Positions 46,045-57,467 of a stretch of DNA of 60,000 bases are shown in pieces. Position numbers and translations under genes: made by a program. The stretch covers positions 26,057,248-26,117,247 of the forward strand of contig CAIIXF020000003.1 in NCBI GenBank assembly GCA_903813345.2, in the 5' to 3' direction. The notes beneath the pieces are model-generated. The model was not told the origin of the DNA. It saw only the letters and a program-made list of their open reading frames with translations, and made no database searches. How positions within the stretch are numbered: position 1 is the first letter of the stretch; each line of letters opens with the position of its first letter. The stretch comes from Owenia fusiformis. Its lineage: Eukaryota > Annelida > Polychaeta > Sabellida > Oweniidae.

Positions 46045-48590
46045 TTTCAACTATACTATTACATGGGTAATTTGTATTTCAATTGAGCAATTAGACTCTC
46101 TAGAAAGTCCCCAGTTGTATTACTCTTCTGCTCATCTTCCGACCGTAATTTTTCCACGTTTCCCGATTCCGTTGAATCTTATTTGTGTTTGTGTTGCCAC
46201 GAAACGAGCTGCTTATCATCCACGTGGTTCCTTGAAAAATATATAAATGTTATTACATTTTATCTGAAAATAATGTTAACTTAAGGATTGACAATGGCAA
46301 AATCGACAAAGATGTTCCTGAAAGAATTGTCGAGAACAAGCGAGAAAAATGATGAAAATTGTATGAATGTTAACTGGGCACATTTATAATCGTATTTAAG
46401 GTATTGGAAAAATAAAATATCCCCCTCGCATATTTCAGTTGGTTCAAAAATTAATGAAATGGAGGGTAGCCACTGTACGCCTCAATTCAATTCACCGTAA
46501 CGGTTTTTAGATGGTTCACATTAACAATGCAATGGTCATCTTTTGAATGGTAACAATTCATTCTGAAAATTAATAATATTGATATATCTTTATTTACTTT
46601 TCTTTAGAAATAGAATGTCTCTTGTTCTTGCTACCATTGGAATGAAATTAACCTTTGCAACCTTTTTCTATAACATTAATTCGCAAGGGGACCTCCCCAT
46701 GCTCTGCGATTTTTTATTTCATGCCTGATTTCAATTTTGTTGGTATTGTTGTAAACCTTATACCTCTTCAGAAGAGTTTTTTTAAAGTAGGTCAACAAAG
46801 GTCAAATCGAGGTCAATAGAACTGAAACTGACTCCAATGAGAGATCACGTGGGGGCCTATCAATATCATTTATATAAAATACTATATAGCCTAGCTTGCT
46901 GCATGGACTTCAAATGATAAATATTTTCAAATAATTTTGTTGTCAATCGACGACCACTACATTAAGGATGTGTATTTTTTCAGATCACGTTTTTTTCGTT
47001 TTTATTGTTACTATCAAATGGTATCGGTTACTTTCATCATTATATGTTCAGATGTTGTCATTGTCAATATTGGATTACAATGATCTCTGAAAAACATTTA
47101 CAAAGTACACACGATGAAGGACAACTATTATTTTACTTTTCTGAATCGTGGAGAGGGCAGCTGATTATGCACAATGGGGGCGATTGTGGCATAAACAAGC
47201 CAAAAAATTAAGATTTAATTTGAAATTTACAAATATCGATGCATATTCCTTCAAAATTGAGCGAGAAGCTTAAAATGAAAAGCATTTTAAAGCTCTTTTC
47301 TTCTACAGCAGGGTTACATCTTTATTGGTTATGGGGGGGGGGGGGGGGGTGCGATCGCAATGTATATCAATTATTTTAGAAGTTCTATTTCTATAACTTA
47401 CCTTATTAAACGTATTCATCCATGGAATAATATGGCTTCCTGTATTGAACGCAAATATAAGATGTGGTGCATTACATTTTAGGGTCAAATTTCAAAAAGG
47501 TAGCTATCATTAGTTAATTATTAATAGATAGATTGTACTATTGTAAACCCGAGTAGATCTGAACCTCATTAATAGTATGCTATGTAGGGGCGGATCTGGG
47601 AACCAACAAGGGGGAGGGCAAATTTCAGGTCAGAGAAACATTTTGGGCCCTCAAACCCTAAAGTGGGCCCAAATTTGATATTTTTAGGCCCATTTTCTTT
47701 AAAATTTGGCCTGCAATTAAAAAATAAGGCCTTAAAAGGCCCAGTAATGACCAAAAAGGCCCACAGACCTTTTTTGGTCCAAAATGTTTTAGTCACAAAT
47801 ATGTTTTCAAATGACAGTGGAACTATGACTACATGTACTTGTGGAAACACTTTTTAAACCATGTTTATACAGTTGGGGACATAAATAAATGACAGGTGGA
47901 TTTGCTGAAGTGAGGATTTCCCATGTTAAAAATAAGAGAATTTACAAGAGGCCATAAATCAGAGGATGAGATTATACAAAATGTAAAATATACAAATTTT
48001 AAGGGATATGTATCTAGACAATATTGGAAATTATGGGCTTTCAGACCACCATAATTAGGAAATGGTGATCGAAAATCGACCTGTCATTTATTTTTGTCCC
48101 CAACTGTAGTCGTGATGATATGAGGACGAACTTGGCCGTTGTCTTCAGTCATGACATTTACTTTTGAAGGATTTCGGTAGGAAAATTGAGAAAACTCTGA
48201 TTGATAATGTCACGTGCCATGTGCCATGTAAATCTAGTGCTCGAGTAGTCCATATAGCGGGCGAAACGTCTTGAACTATTGTAATCTAGATTTTTAAAAA
48301 GGGCGAACAAAAGCGATTTGAATGCCGTTCGTAATTCTGACGAAAACAAATGTGTTATTTAACTCGAGAATAAATAATATTTATGAAACGTGTAAACGTG
48401 TTGCATTTTGGTTCTGGATGTAATGAATCAAATGATATAATTGATCACCTTATTTATGATACAATAGTTATTATATCAGATTCACCATTTCTATATTAGA
48501 TTACCATGGTATCATTTTTTGAAGACATGTTTGTTGGCAATTAAAGAAACTTTGCTAAAAAGATTTTGCTGGAAAAATAATTCTTTTTCA
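46045..48590. other. intergenic region between FkbM-type gene and NDUFAF6
   Basis: No gene. It contains a run of 17 G (47333-47349), a 'ggggcggatctgggaacc' repeat fragment with ggcccaaa reiterations (47586-47770), and a MITE listed separately. Around 46528-46560 a short stretch (catcttttgaatggtaacaa) matches the foldback elements at 25.8 and 41.2 kb. The promoters of both flanking genes should lie here. Confidence 0.4.
47870..48106. mobile_element. 237-bp TA-flanked MITE
   Basis: Ends cagttggggacataaataaa (47870) and ttatttttgtccccaactg (ending 48106) are inverted and flanked by TA (47868-47869, 48107-48108). Non-coding, Tc1/mariner-type. Confidence 0.85.
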
Positions 48591-48706
48591 ATGAAGCGCT
48601 CTGCGAGTGTCTTGCGAATCATCAAAAACCGGCAATATGCCTGGAAAAGGGAACGGAGCTCATCGGCTGGTTCATCGACTGTGGATTATTGCATTAACTT
48701 AGTCAA
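48591..48706 (+). CDS. NDUFAF6: NDUFAF6 exon 1
   Basis: Residues 1-38 plus two bases. It ends in [10 protein letters not shown], matching the YCLELVRK segment of the human protein. Donor gtcaa|gtaagt. The frame stays open upstream to about 48519, but ATG 48591 is the only Met and gives a typical presequence. Confidence 0.85.
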
Positions 48707-51700
48707 GTAAGTCCATTTTACTCGGCGGTTCCAAAAATCTCTATTATCGCCCATTTCATTCTGGACAGTAAATTGTAAATTACAATATACATGCAGACAG
48801 CCATCATCAGTGAGCGGCATTGCATGTACCTCTTACAAGGCCAATATTATTTGGCACTGTGCATCAAAAAACTTTGGCGCTGTTCCGGCACCGAAACCTT
48901 TCGACACCAAAAGTTGACACCAGACTACCTGTACAGTAAAATTTTAAATGTTTGTGACTAGTTTGAATTTAAAGAATAAGCAATCAAATGACCAAATTGA
49001 AACATTTTATGTAAAAATAGAAACATTTATATTTATCCCAACTTTTGTATATTTTAGTCTGTTTTGTAGTTTAGCTATCATATCTGTGTCCTCTTATATT
49101 TTGATACTTCTCTGCCATGTTATTTTCGGAAAAATTAACATGGCTGAAACTCCCTAAATTACAAAAGGCCACAGCTTTGCTGCACATTATACATTACTAT
49201 CTGAAATATACAAAAGTTAGGATAAATATAAATGTTTCCATTTTTACATAAACTGATTCAATTTGGTCATTTGATTGCTTATTATCCCAACGAACGAAGT
49301 TCGGTAGGGATATAGTGAAGCCCTCCGTCCGTCCATCCGTCTGTCAGTCCGTCAGTCAGTCAGTCCGTCCGTCCGTCCGGAAGATAACTCAAATATGAGT
49401 TGACGGATTTTCTTCATATTTAGTGGAAAGATGTATATTGGTGAATAGTTGTACGCAAAAAAAAATTTTCAAGATGGCAGCCGCTTTAAAAATGACGGGA
49501 CTTTTTCGCAAAAATCATAAATTTTTCATTCTAAACCAAAGTAATTAATATTATTGTTTGAAATTTTGGTAGTATATTTGCAACATCTATCTATTTCACA
49601 TATATTCCGTGTTTTTCATCCTGACCCCCAGGGGCCGTGTATGGGGGGTCAGGAAAACAGTAATTTTCGCTAATTTTTAGATCTTTCTGAAGTATAGCTT
49701 TATTATACTCAAATGAAAGGCAACTAAGAGTAGATTGCAAATATTGTATCTTTTTTCTGATTCGAGCCTCGTAAAATTCAAAATGGCCGTCTAATGTACG
49801 ATTTCGCAATAATTTTTCGATTCCTTCAAAGTATGGCTATATTATACTCAAATTGAAGGAATTTTGGAGTAGATCACAATTATGGTATTATTCTTCAGAT
49901 TTGTACCTCAGAAAATTCAAAATGGCTGCTTTGCAGGAATTCACAATTCTAAAATCTAAATTTTTCAATTTTAACCAAAGTAATGAGTATAATTGATTGG
50001 AATTCGGTAATTGATATTTTGTTCATTGGGATTTGCTACTCCGCGGAGTTGCCATTATCTAGTTTTTTAAATTCAAAGTAGTTCCTAACATTTAAAATTT
50101 TACTGTAGTCAGTCCATTTGGCACCAAAACGGCGTCGAAAATCAGATTGCATTTTGGGGGTGTAAATGAAAGGAATGCCCCAACTCTGATGAGTTGGACT
50201 ATCAGAGTACATCAGAGCAAAGACGGCAACAAAAGGACTACGGTACAGGTACATTCATAAAACAGAAAAAAAAAAAATTGAATGTGCACTTGAAAGACTG
50301 TTGAAGTGTGTCTATACAGGAATAGTGGGAAGTTCTCCATTAATAGATGTAAGTCAGACCAGTTGAAAAATATAACTCCCACTAAGAAAAATTAATTATT
50401 GATTATTAATGTAAGTAATAAAACCTGATGTAAGACTTAATGCCTCAAGAAAGGTTCATTTCAGTATCTGGAACTTGTCAAATCAACTGTCAGATACCAT
50501 GACCTGGAGCCTTCATGGACATGGTACCTTATCCAATGTGACCACTCACTATTTTGTAATTTATTGACATCTTGAGCTACTTTTCCTGAGACTTAAATCT
50601 CAAATTACTCCACCTATTGAAACTTATGCTATTTCCAGAAAGTATGATTACGAGAATTATCTATGCAACCTCCTGTTACCACAAGAAGCCAGAGTTAGCA
50701 GCTTTGCCATCAGGTCTTTCAATGTTGAAACTGCACAGGTAGGAGATAATTTCATTATGATAATCGATAAAATCACAGCACAGAAAAATTAAAGAAATTG
50801 TTTTAATAAATGCTCGTAAAAGCCCACATCCATGTAGTCTAAAAAGGTAATATATAAAGTACTGATTGATTTCAGTAGAGTTGTCAAATATGGTGGAAAG
50901 ATGAAGCAGAGATAATTTATTTAAATCATAATCCTATAAACAAACCTGTATTAACAAACAATTAAATCTAAGATACTGGTAAGGAAATCTAAGGGATAAT
51001 ATTTTGAACTTATATTGTTATAAGTCTCAAACCTTTCTGTGGACAGTGTTCTTTGTTTGGTCTTTGGCATTTGGAAGTTTGTGTTCAGGTTTGGCATCTG
51101 TAACAAATGGCAGGTTGTGACATTTTGCATGTAAATGCCTTGTCTTATGTCTAGTCATTATTATTAGGTTGGGGAGAGTGTGACAGAGAAACAAACAGCA
51201 TTGATGAGGATGCAGTTCTGGTCTGATGCTATTGAAAAAATATACAAGGTATGTGTCATTTATAAGATTGAGTTCTCAAGGAGGTTTAAGTTACTTACAA
51301 TTCTCTTTCTTGTTTTCGACTCCTTTGAAGACATTTGAAAAAGTTCATCATTTCATGAACATGAAGTCGAACGAGTGAGTCACCTATAATAATAATAATT
51401 TTTCAACACACTCAAAAAAACCTGAACATTTATACGTACAATGTACATCTAAATTACTATTACAGCCAATGAAACAGAACTGGAATAAATTCAGTGATAA
51501 TTGCTTGACTTGATTTACTTTAAGTCAATAATATAACCACATTATCATCCAAAATTTGCATTATTTTGCAGGATGCCCCACCACAAACTCCAGTAGCTTT
51601 AGAGTTATGGAGAGCTGTACAAAAGCATAAACTTTCTAAACGTTGGCTGAATCGCATTTTAGAAGAAAGAGTAAGTAAATAGCAGCTAAAATCATTCCAA

Positions 51701-54700
51701 AGATTACGACTTCGAAGGATATTTCTTTGATAATTTCTTTTAAGAGAGGAATGAAACATCCCACAATGAGTTTGGAAGCATGTACATATAGGGGGAGTTT
51801 CATATACAATAATACATGTACTCTGTTTCATGAGCAACATTTATTTGCCTTGGTAACGAGTACATAATATTTTCTCCAGAACTTTCAATTGCTGTATAAA
51901 TCTATATATAAGGTAATTTATTTTACAAATTGATAGATTTGATATTCCTTTGAATGAAATAACATGAACATTTCTCTCTTGTAGAAAAAGAACTTGGAAA
52001 ATCCTTCAAATAAAACAATTGAAGAAGTAGAAAAATATTCAGAAAATACTGTCTCATCCATTAACTACCTGTTGTTAGAGTCTATTGGTTAGTATTTCTT
52101 TCATAATACACATCTTACATGCAAACAAGGTGTACTTAATGTGGACTATTGTCATTAAGTAACATAAAATTTACAATAACATCTTCTTCAACATACATGT
52201 ATGTGCTTGTATATTTCTTTATTTCTTTGTATTTTTGCTCTAAGAAAATATTAAAAATTTAGTACAAGAGAGGCACAGCCACTTATTATGAACAAGCCAC
52301 ACTATTAGTTCACCGTAACAGTACTTTGAATATTTTTTTTAAATTGAAGAAACTGTTTAATATTTTAATTGCGGTCTTACAATCACCCTGAAACAATATT
52401 GGTTGAGTTAGCACCATATTCAAATAGTCATTTATGAAGTACAAATGTACCATATTTAGAGTACCTGTATAAGCTGCCAGAATTCAAAACATACAAGTAG
52501 TACTCCAAAAAATTGTTGACAGTTATATCATTCAGTTTTAAATGTATCCAAAAGTACTGATTTTTGTTCTATTTTTTGTTATCCCTTGTTCAAACAAACA
52601 ATTTTATCAGAACTTATTATTGAACATCATTTCAGGTGTAAAGGATTTAACAGCTGACCATGCTGCTAGTCACCTAGGGAAATGCCAGGGCATTGTGACG
52701 CTTTTACGAGCCGTGCCACATCATGCTCAGAGACGACGCACCTTTCTACCTCAACAAACATTAATACAGGTAACAGAGTTTGAGACAGTTCTCATATCAT
52801 CATGTTTGGTTAATGGCATAATGAGATCTAGTGAGCTTTCCATAATACTGTTTCAATCGATATACCTTTGGTTCATATCATTACTCGTCATACAGTCTGT
52901 TTTAAAAAATCCTCAAAGTTCACATCTTATTCTAGAAAAACTGAAAATTTTTAACAAACCTGTATAGTATATTTGTATCTCAAATAATTTCATTTGATAA
53001 GTATTTATCACAAATCTTTTATTAAACAATATGTTTCCTGCAATTTTCTTTATTTTTTGCTTTGTTTACTCGTTTCAACTTAATTTTCAACTTAAACATG
53101 TTAAATACATAAACTTAATTAGACTCCAGATGTCAATCTGGAGTCTATTGTTTTTGCCAGTATTCTTCTTATTCTTATTCTTATTCTTATTATTCTTTAG
53201 GAGTTTTTTCAATAACTATGAGGTATCCAGTAAGGACCATAATACAGTTTATTTAGGTTCAGTATCTAGTTGGTGGGAAATTGGGTCAATTTTTTATCTA
53301 GGTCAAAGGTCAAGAACTAGGTCAAATCCAGTACTTTGTCACTTTTTTCGATTTTCTCGGTCGTCCTTCAATATTTTGGATCTGGGTTTTTTTCATTGTG
53401 TTTCTCATAAAAAAGTAGAAAATCTAGGGTCGATTTAGTTTTTTGGTATCTCAAACCGATTTCGAGATATCAGTGTCTGAAAACGAGGTCCAAAAAAAAG
53501 TTCTCCGAATCCAATGTCCAGGATATCAGTCTTATAGGAAATTTTCTCAGGATTCCGAATCTGAAAAACAAATTTCGATCTGACTTCCGGTTCAGAAGTT
53601 ATGGCGTTTTGAAAATTCAAAAATCGCTAAATTTGGTGCCCCATGTTAATTCAATGGGAAAAAATATTTTTTTGAAGTGTAAAATACGAGATATAGACTA
53701 AGCACAGCTAAACATAATGGAAGCCAATAGAAGAAAGGGACCTCAAAACCTTCTTTTCATAAAAATTTGGACACCAAAATGCCTAGGTCAAAATCTAGGT
53801 CAAATTCAAAGTTTTTCCTTACTTTTGCGATTCTGACACTACAGATTAATTATATTCTTTGAAATTTTGTATACATGTAGCCAAGAGTGTGCTAATAGTG
53901 TTAGCCTTTTGCCGTCAGAAAGTATTTTGACCCACTTTTGAGATATGGTGTCCGAAAAGTAGGTCAAAATAAAAAATTCCGGTTCGGAAGTTATGACATT
54001 TTGAAAGCTCACAAATCATTAAATTTGGTGCCCCATGTTATGTCAATGGGATAAAAGATTTTTTTGAAGTGAAAAATACGAGATATAGACTAAGTACAGC
54101 TTAAAATAATGAAAGCCTATGAAAGAAGGGGACCTCGAAGGCTACCCAACTTCAAAATTTGGACACCAAAATCCCTAGGTCAAAATCTAGGTCAAATTCA
54201 TAGTTTTTCCTTATTTTTGCGATTCTGACACTATATTTTAATGATTTGCTTCAAAATTTTGTATACAGGTAGGAAAGAGTGTGCTAATAGTGTTAGCATT
54301 TTGCCGTCAGAAAGTATTTCGACCCACTTTTAAGATATGGTGTCCGAAAAGTAGGTAAAAAAAAAGGTTCTCCAAATTTAACATATGAGTTATGAATTAA
54401 GGGTAGAATTTTCTCAGGAATTCGAGTCTGCAAACCAAATTTGGATCCGACTTCCGGTTCCGAAGTAATGGCGTGTCCAAAAAGTAGGTCAAAATAAAAA
54501 TTCGCCAAATTTAATGTATGAGTTTAGAATTAGGGGTAGAATTTTGTCAGGAATCCGAAACTTTAAATCAAATTTAGATCCGACTTCCGGTTCGGAAGTT
54601 ATGGCGTTTTGAAATTTCGGAAAATCGATCTGATGGTATCCTGATAGAAAGTCAAGAGTAGAGAAGAAAATATTGAAAAATTCATCCATCCTTCCTATCT

Positions 54701-55125
54701 GATCCTATCCTATCCTTCCTATCTATCCTTCCTTCGTATCCTTTCCTTCCTATCCTTCCTATCCTCTCCTATCATATCCTTTCTTCATATTCTGTTCTAT
54801 CCTATTCTTCTTTCTTATTCTATCCTATCGTTCCTTCCCATTCTATCCTATACTACCTTCCTATTTTATCCATCCATCTTATTCTGGATGACTCAGCTTA
54901 TTCTGGATGACTCGGCTTATTTTAGATGACTGGGCTTAAAAAAGTCTAGATCTGGAGTCTGAAATTGAACTTCGTTCAATTTCCAAAGTCTAGTTATTTA
55001 TGAGAACAATGTCTGTTTTACAGCATAGCGTAGCAGAGGAAGAAGTGTTTAGAGGATGCAAAGAGAAGAAAATGTTGGATGTTATTTATGATATTGCGAG
55101 CGTAGCAAACTCACACTTAGAAAAA
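48591..55125 (+). CDS. NDUFAF6: complex I assembly factor 6 (partial, 3' end outside window)
   Basis: Exons 48591-48706, 50639-50738, 51168-51248, 51572-51670, 51985-52087, 52636-52769 and 55024-55125 join in phase to 245 codons. The start [20 protein letters not shown] is an Arg-rich mitochondrial presequence. The body follows human NDUFAF6 closely: [61 protein letters not shown] and [14 protein letters not shown]. The family derives from squalene/phytoene synthases but lacks the synthase Asp-rich catalytic motifs. It acts inside mitochondria in biogenesis of complex I (ND1 module). About 60 C-terminal residues are missing; no matching exon was found up to 60000. Confidence 0.93.
49284..50055 (+). 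mobile_element. interspersed repeat, hairpin/(TCCG)n family, copy C (NDUFAF6 intron 1)
   Basis: Begins cgaacgaagttcg (hairpin, about 49289), then (tccg)n at 49322-49378, gttgacggattt, aagatggc and an inner 'agtatagctttattatactc' segment given twice. It ends at gggatttgctactccgcgga (to 50055). Near-identical in plan to 8154-8765 and, inverted, to 14716-15380, which together define both ends of the family. Confidence 0.75.
50639..50738 (+). CDS. NDUFAF6: NDUFAF6 exon 2
   Basis: Residues 39-72. Acceptor atttccag|aaagta, donor gcacag|gtagga. [20 protein letters not shown] is diagnostic. Confidence 0.95.
51168..51248 (+). CDS. NDUFAF6: NDUFAF6 exon 3
   Basis: 27 codons with [18 protein letters not shown]. 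Acceptor ttattag|gttggg, donor tacaag|gtatgt. Confidence 0.95.
51572..51670 (+). CDS. NDUFAF6: NDUFAF6 exon 4
   Basis: 33 codons, [20 protein letters not shown] to ILEER. Acceptor ttttgcag|gatgcc, donor gaaaga|gtaagt. Confidence 0.95.
51985..52087 (+). CDS. NDUFAF6: NDUFAF6 exon 5
   Basis: 34 codons plus one base. [20 protein letters not shown] matches ELENYAENTQSSLLYLTLE of human. Acceptor cttgtag|aaaaag, donor attg|gttagt. Confidence 0.95.
52636..52769 (+). CDS. NDUFAF6: NDUFAF6 exon 6
   Basis: 45 codons with the split Gly. [20 protein letters not shown] is the best-conserved block of the family. Acceptor atttcag|gtgtaa, donor atacag|gtaaca. Confidence 0.96.
53121..54995 (-). mobile_element. 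1.9-kb hairpin-ended repeat in NDUFAF6 intron 6
   Basis: One end (53121-53146) is the hairpin agactccaga-tgtcaa-tctggagtct. The other end (about 54957-54995) has tctggagtct next to the hairpin gaaattgaacttcgttcaat. Inside, a 392-base unit is tandemly duplicated (aatttggtgcccc at 53630 and 54022), and 'gacttccggttc' recurs four times. Microsatellites sit near both ends (ttctta)n at 53164-53200 and (tatcctttcc)n at 54688-54870. Read on minus, the plan (GAACGAAGTTC hairpin, microsatellite, body, hairpin) copies that of the 8154/49284 family. Confidence 0.7.
54688..54870. repeat. imperfect TATCC/TTCC microsatellite
   Basis: Pyrimidine-rich reiterations of tatcc, ttcc and cctatc over about 180 bases, followed by three copies of a 19-base tattctggatgactcggct-like unit (about 54892-54938). 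Confidence 0.8.
55024..55125 (+). CDS. NDUFAF6: NDUFAF6 exon 7
   Basis: 34 codons, [11 protein letters not shown] to ANSHLEK. Acceptor ttttacag|catagc, donor gaaaaa|gtaagt. The acceptor follows directly on the 1.9-kb repeat element that fills intron 6. Confidence 0.93.
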
Positions 55126-57398
55126 GTAAGTAGCGTTACATTCATTTTAGTTCTTTCAAAAAGGCTCTTTTTGAATTATAACAGGGATAAACATAACGTA
55201 ACAGAGTAGGGTAAAATCAAGTCATACTGATCTAGAAAGTTGATACCTGATCACGAGTACAAGTACCAGCTTTCACTACAGTGGATTCGAGACAGTCGGA
55301 TCATCTGTCTTTGATTTAAAAAGTATGTTCATGTATTATAACCAAAGTTTGTGTAGTACAGTTGGACAGTTTTCATGAGGCAAAATATGAATCAGTTAAA
55401 GAAAGAAAATTCCATATTCTATCTAATAGTGCACAGTTCCAATGAGTGCACAGCCGCACATGCAACTTTTAATTTGAATATGGTCTAAAGAAAACACAAA
55501 GTTTAATGCAATAATGCATTAGTTTCGATTATTTACAGAACAAAATATTGAATCATGATCATATTTAATGCAGAGAAATAAATACAGGAGTTTATAGATT
55601 GTTATTTCTTTCTTTTTAAGACAATGCCAACTGCAATTATATTTCTATGTATTATTGTATCTCTAATTAGTGTACATGTAAACATGTCCCAGGCCCTGTG
55701 TTTGTAATTAGTGTAAACATGTACTTTACCATACATTCTACAGGATGAGCCAAATAAAAGTCCATATTTTTTATTTGGTGATATAACCTTTTTAATAATG
55801 TCTTTATTTTTAAAATTTTTAACTTTTGCTGAAGATGCAGACCATTTCTCTGAAATGAGATAAATAAATCTTCAGCAGATCTGGAAGGTTTTTAAACACT
55901 AGGAATCTAATTGAAAATTACAAGGAAAATATTCAAAGCAACAATTTCACACAGATGATCATGCCCAAAAAATTAGTACCAGACTGACATGTTATATAGT
56001 CAGTCAGAGACACACATATATATTGTGCTTGTAAAGTTTAAACACTATTGTGATTTATATTTCTGATTGAAATTCGGAGGGTTAAATTGAGACCATTAAT
56101 GAAATTCAAGTCCTTCAACATCAAGAAAAACAAAACTGGGTGGAATTCTGGAATCTGGGTGAAAAATGATGTTTTTCTTTTTGGCCAGAAAGATTCGGAA
56201 TAAGCTAAGTCATTTATGACATTGACTAAACCTAGTCTATAATGTATGAACTCAGTCAAGCACCATACCTATCTTCCTCACCACAAATCACCGGGTATTG
56301 ATCTTTCCCTTGCACAAATAAGATATCAGATTGGCATTTTATATGGGCAGTCTTTATGCTGAATCAGTTTTTTCATCTTTCTCATGAATCGTTTGTTAAT
56401 TCAAATATTTCATGTGTTATATTTTGTCTGAAAATAATTTCAGAATATACTGAACACTCTATGTGTTTCTCTGGCAAACTGTATGATATGTCAGTCTGCT
56501 TCTCTAATTTGAGGCATGAAAAATGGTTGCTTTGAATATAATCCTGCATTTGAAAATGTTATTTATAATGTAGAATTGAAATAAAAAATATGAATGAACG
56601 TGCATATAAGAAATGATAACATTCTTCTCCCATTGATATTCAGTTACTTCATACTTCGATGTCCCTAATCAAAGATATTTTGACATGTTCAAGTCAAAAT
56701 AGCAAAATTAGAAGAATAAAATAAATCAGCAGTGAATAAAGGATACAATCTTATTCAGGGTTTTTATTACATTAGCACCTTGAGACACAGGTGATTTCTC
56801 TGTTCCATTTCATGTAAATTCCTTGTTGTTTTCATGAATTTGGCAATTATTACATGTTACACAATAATTTATAATAATTTATGCCCATTGTTTTATTTTA
56901 ATATTTGTTTTGCCTTTTGTCAGATATTTTAAAAATGCCCTGTTAGTGTACAAAATTGACAAGAAATTGGCAGCTCATTAAAAAGTAGGAAATTGTGGAA
57001 AAGGCATGACCACCACATAAGAGAACAATTATACTATGAATGGACAATACTTCAACAGTAATATGCAATTGTATACCTCTTGAGAGGTCAGCTGTCAAAA
57101 TTGAGTAATGAGACTTAAACTGTGTATATTTAGTTATATTAAGAAATAATATGATATAATCTTAGTACATGTACTCTATGTATATTCTTTAATATTAAAT
57201 ACCCTTTGCAAAAGTTCAGCTTGGTCAACCCTCTACATGTACATGGAAAATAATTCTTTGAACTGCTAGCCATACACAATATACTCTACAAGAACTCCAC
57301 AGAACTCAACTGCCATTCATTTCATTTAATTATTAGTCAAATTCACATTTAAGACCTTGAAAGCTACATTGAGATCAGTATTATCAGAATGTATACAA
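55126..57398. other. putative NDUFAF6 intron 7, no gene seen
   Basis: AT-rich. A Tc1-like end (tacaggatgagccaaataaa, 55739) occurs without an obvious partner. No further NDUFAF6 exon could be recognised. Confidence 0.4.
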
Positions 57399-57404
57399 TT
57401 TATT
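57399..57404 (-). terminator. polyadenylation signal of the 351-aa gene
   Basis: AATAAA on minus (tttatt on +), about 64 bases after the stop at 57468. Confidence 0.5.
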
Positions 57405-57467
57405 GTAATTAAAAAGTGTCGTGTGACTAGCCGTGAATATCCAGCCAGGGTATTTCTGAATCAATCT

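Noticed and set aside
48519-48590. Upstream extension of the NDUFAF6 start
   Set aside because: The frame begins only with TTG. ATG 48591 gives a normal mitochondrial presequence and length.
53031-53438. 135-codon open frame with hydrophobic F/L-rich stretch
   Set aside because: It is generated by the (ttctta)n microsatellite at the edge of a repeat element within an NDUFAF6 intron.
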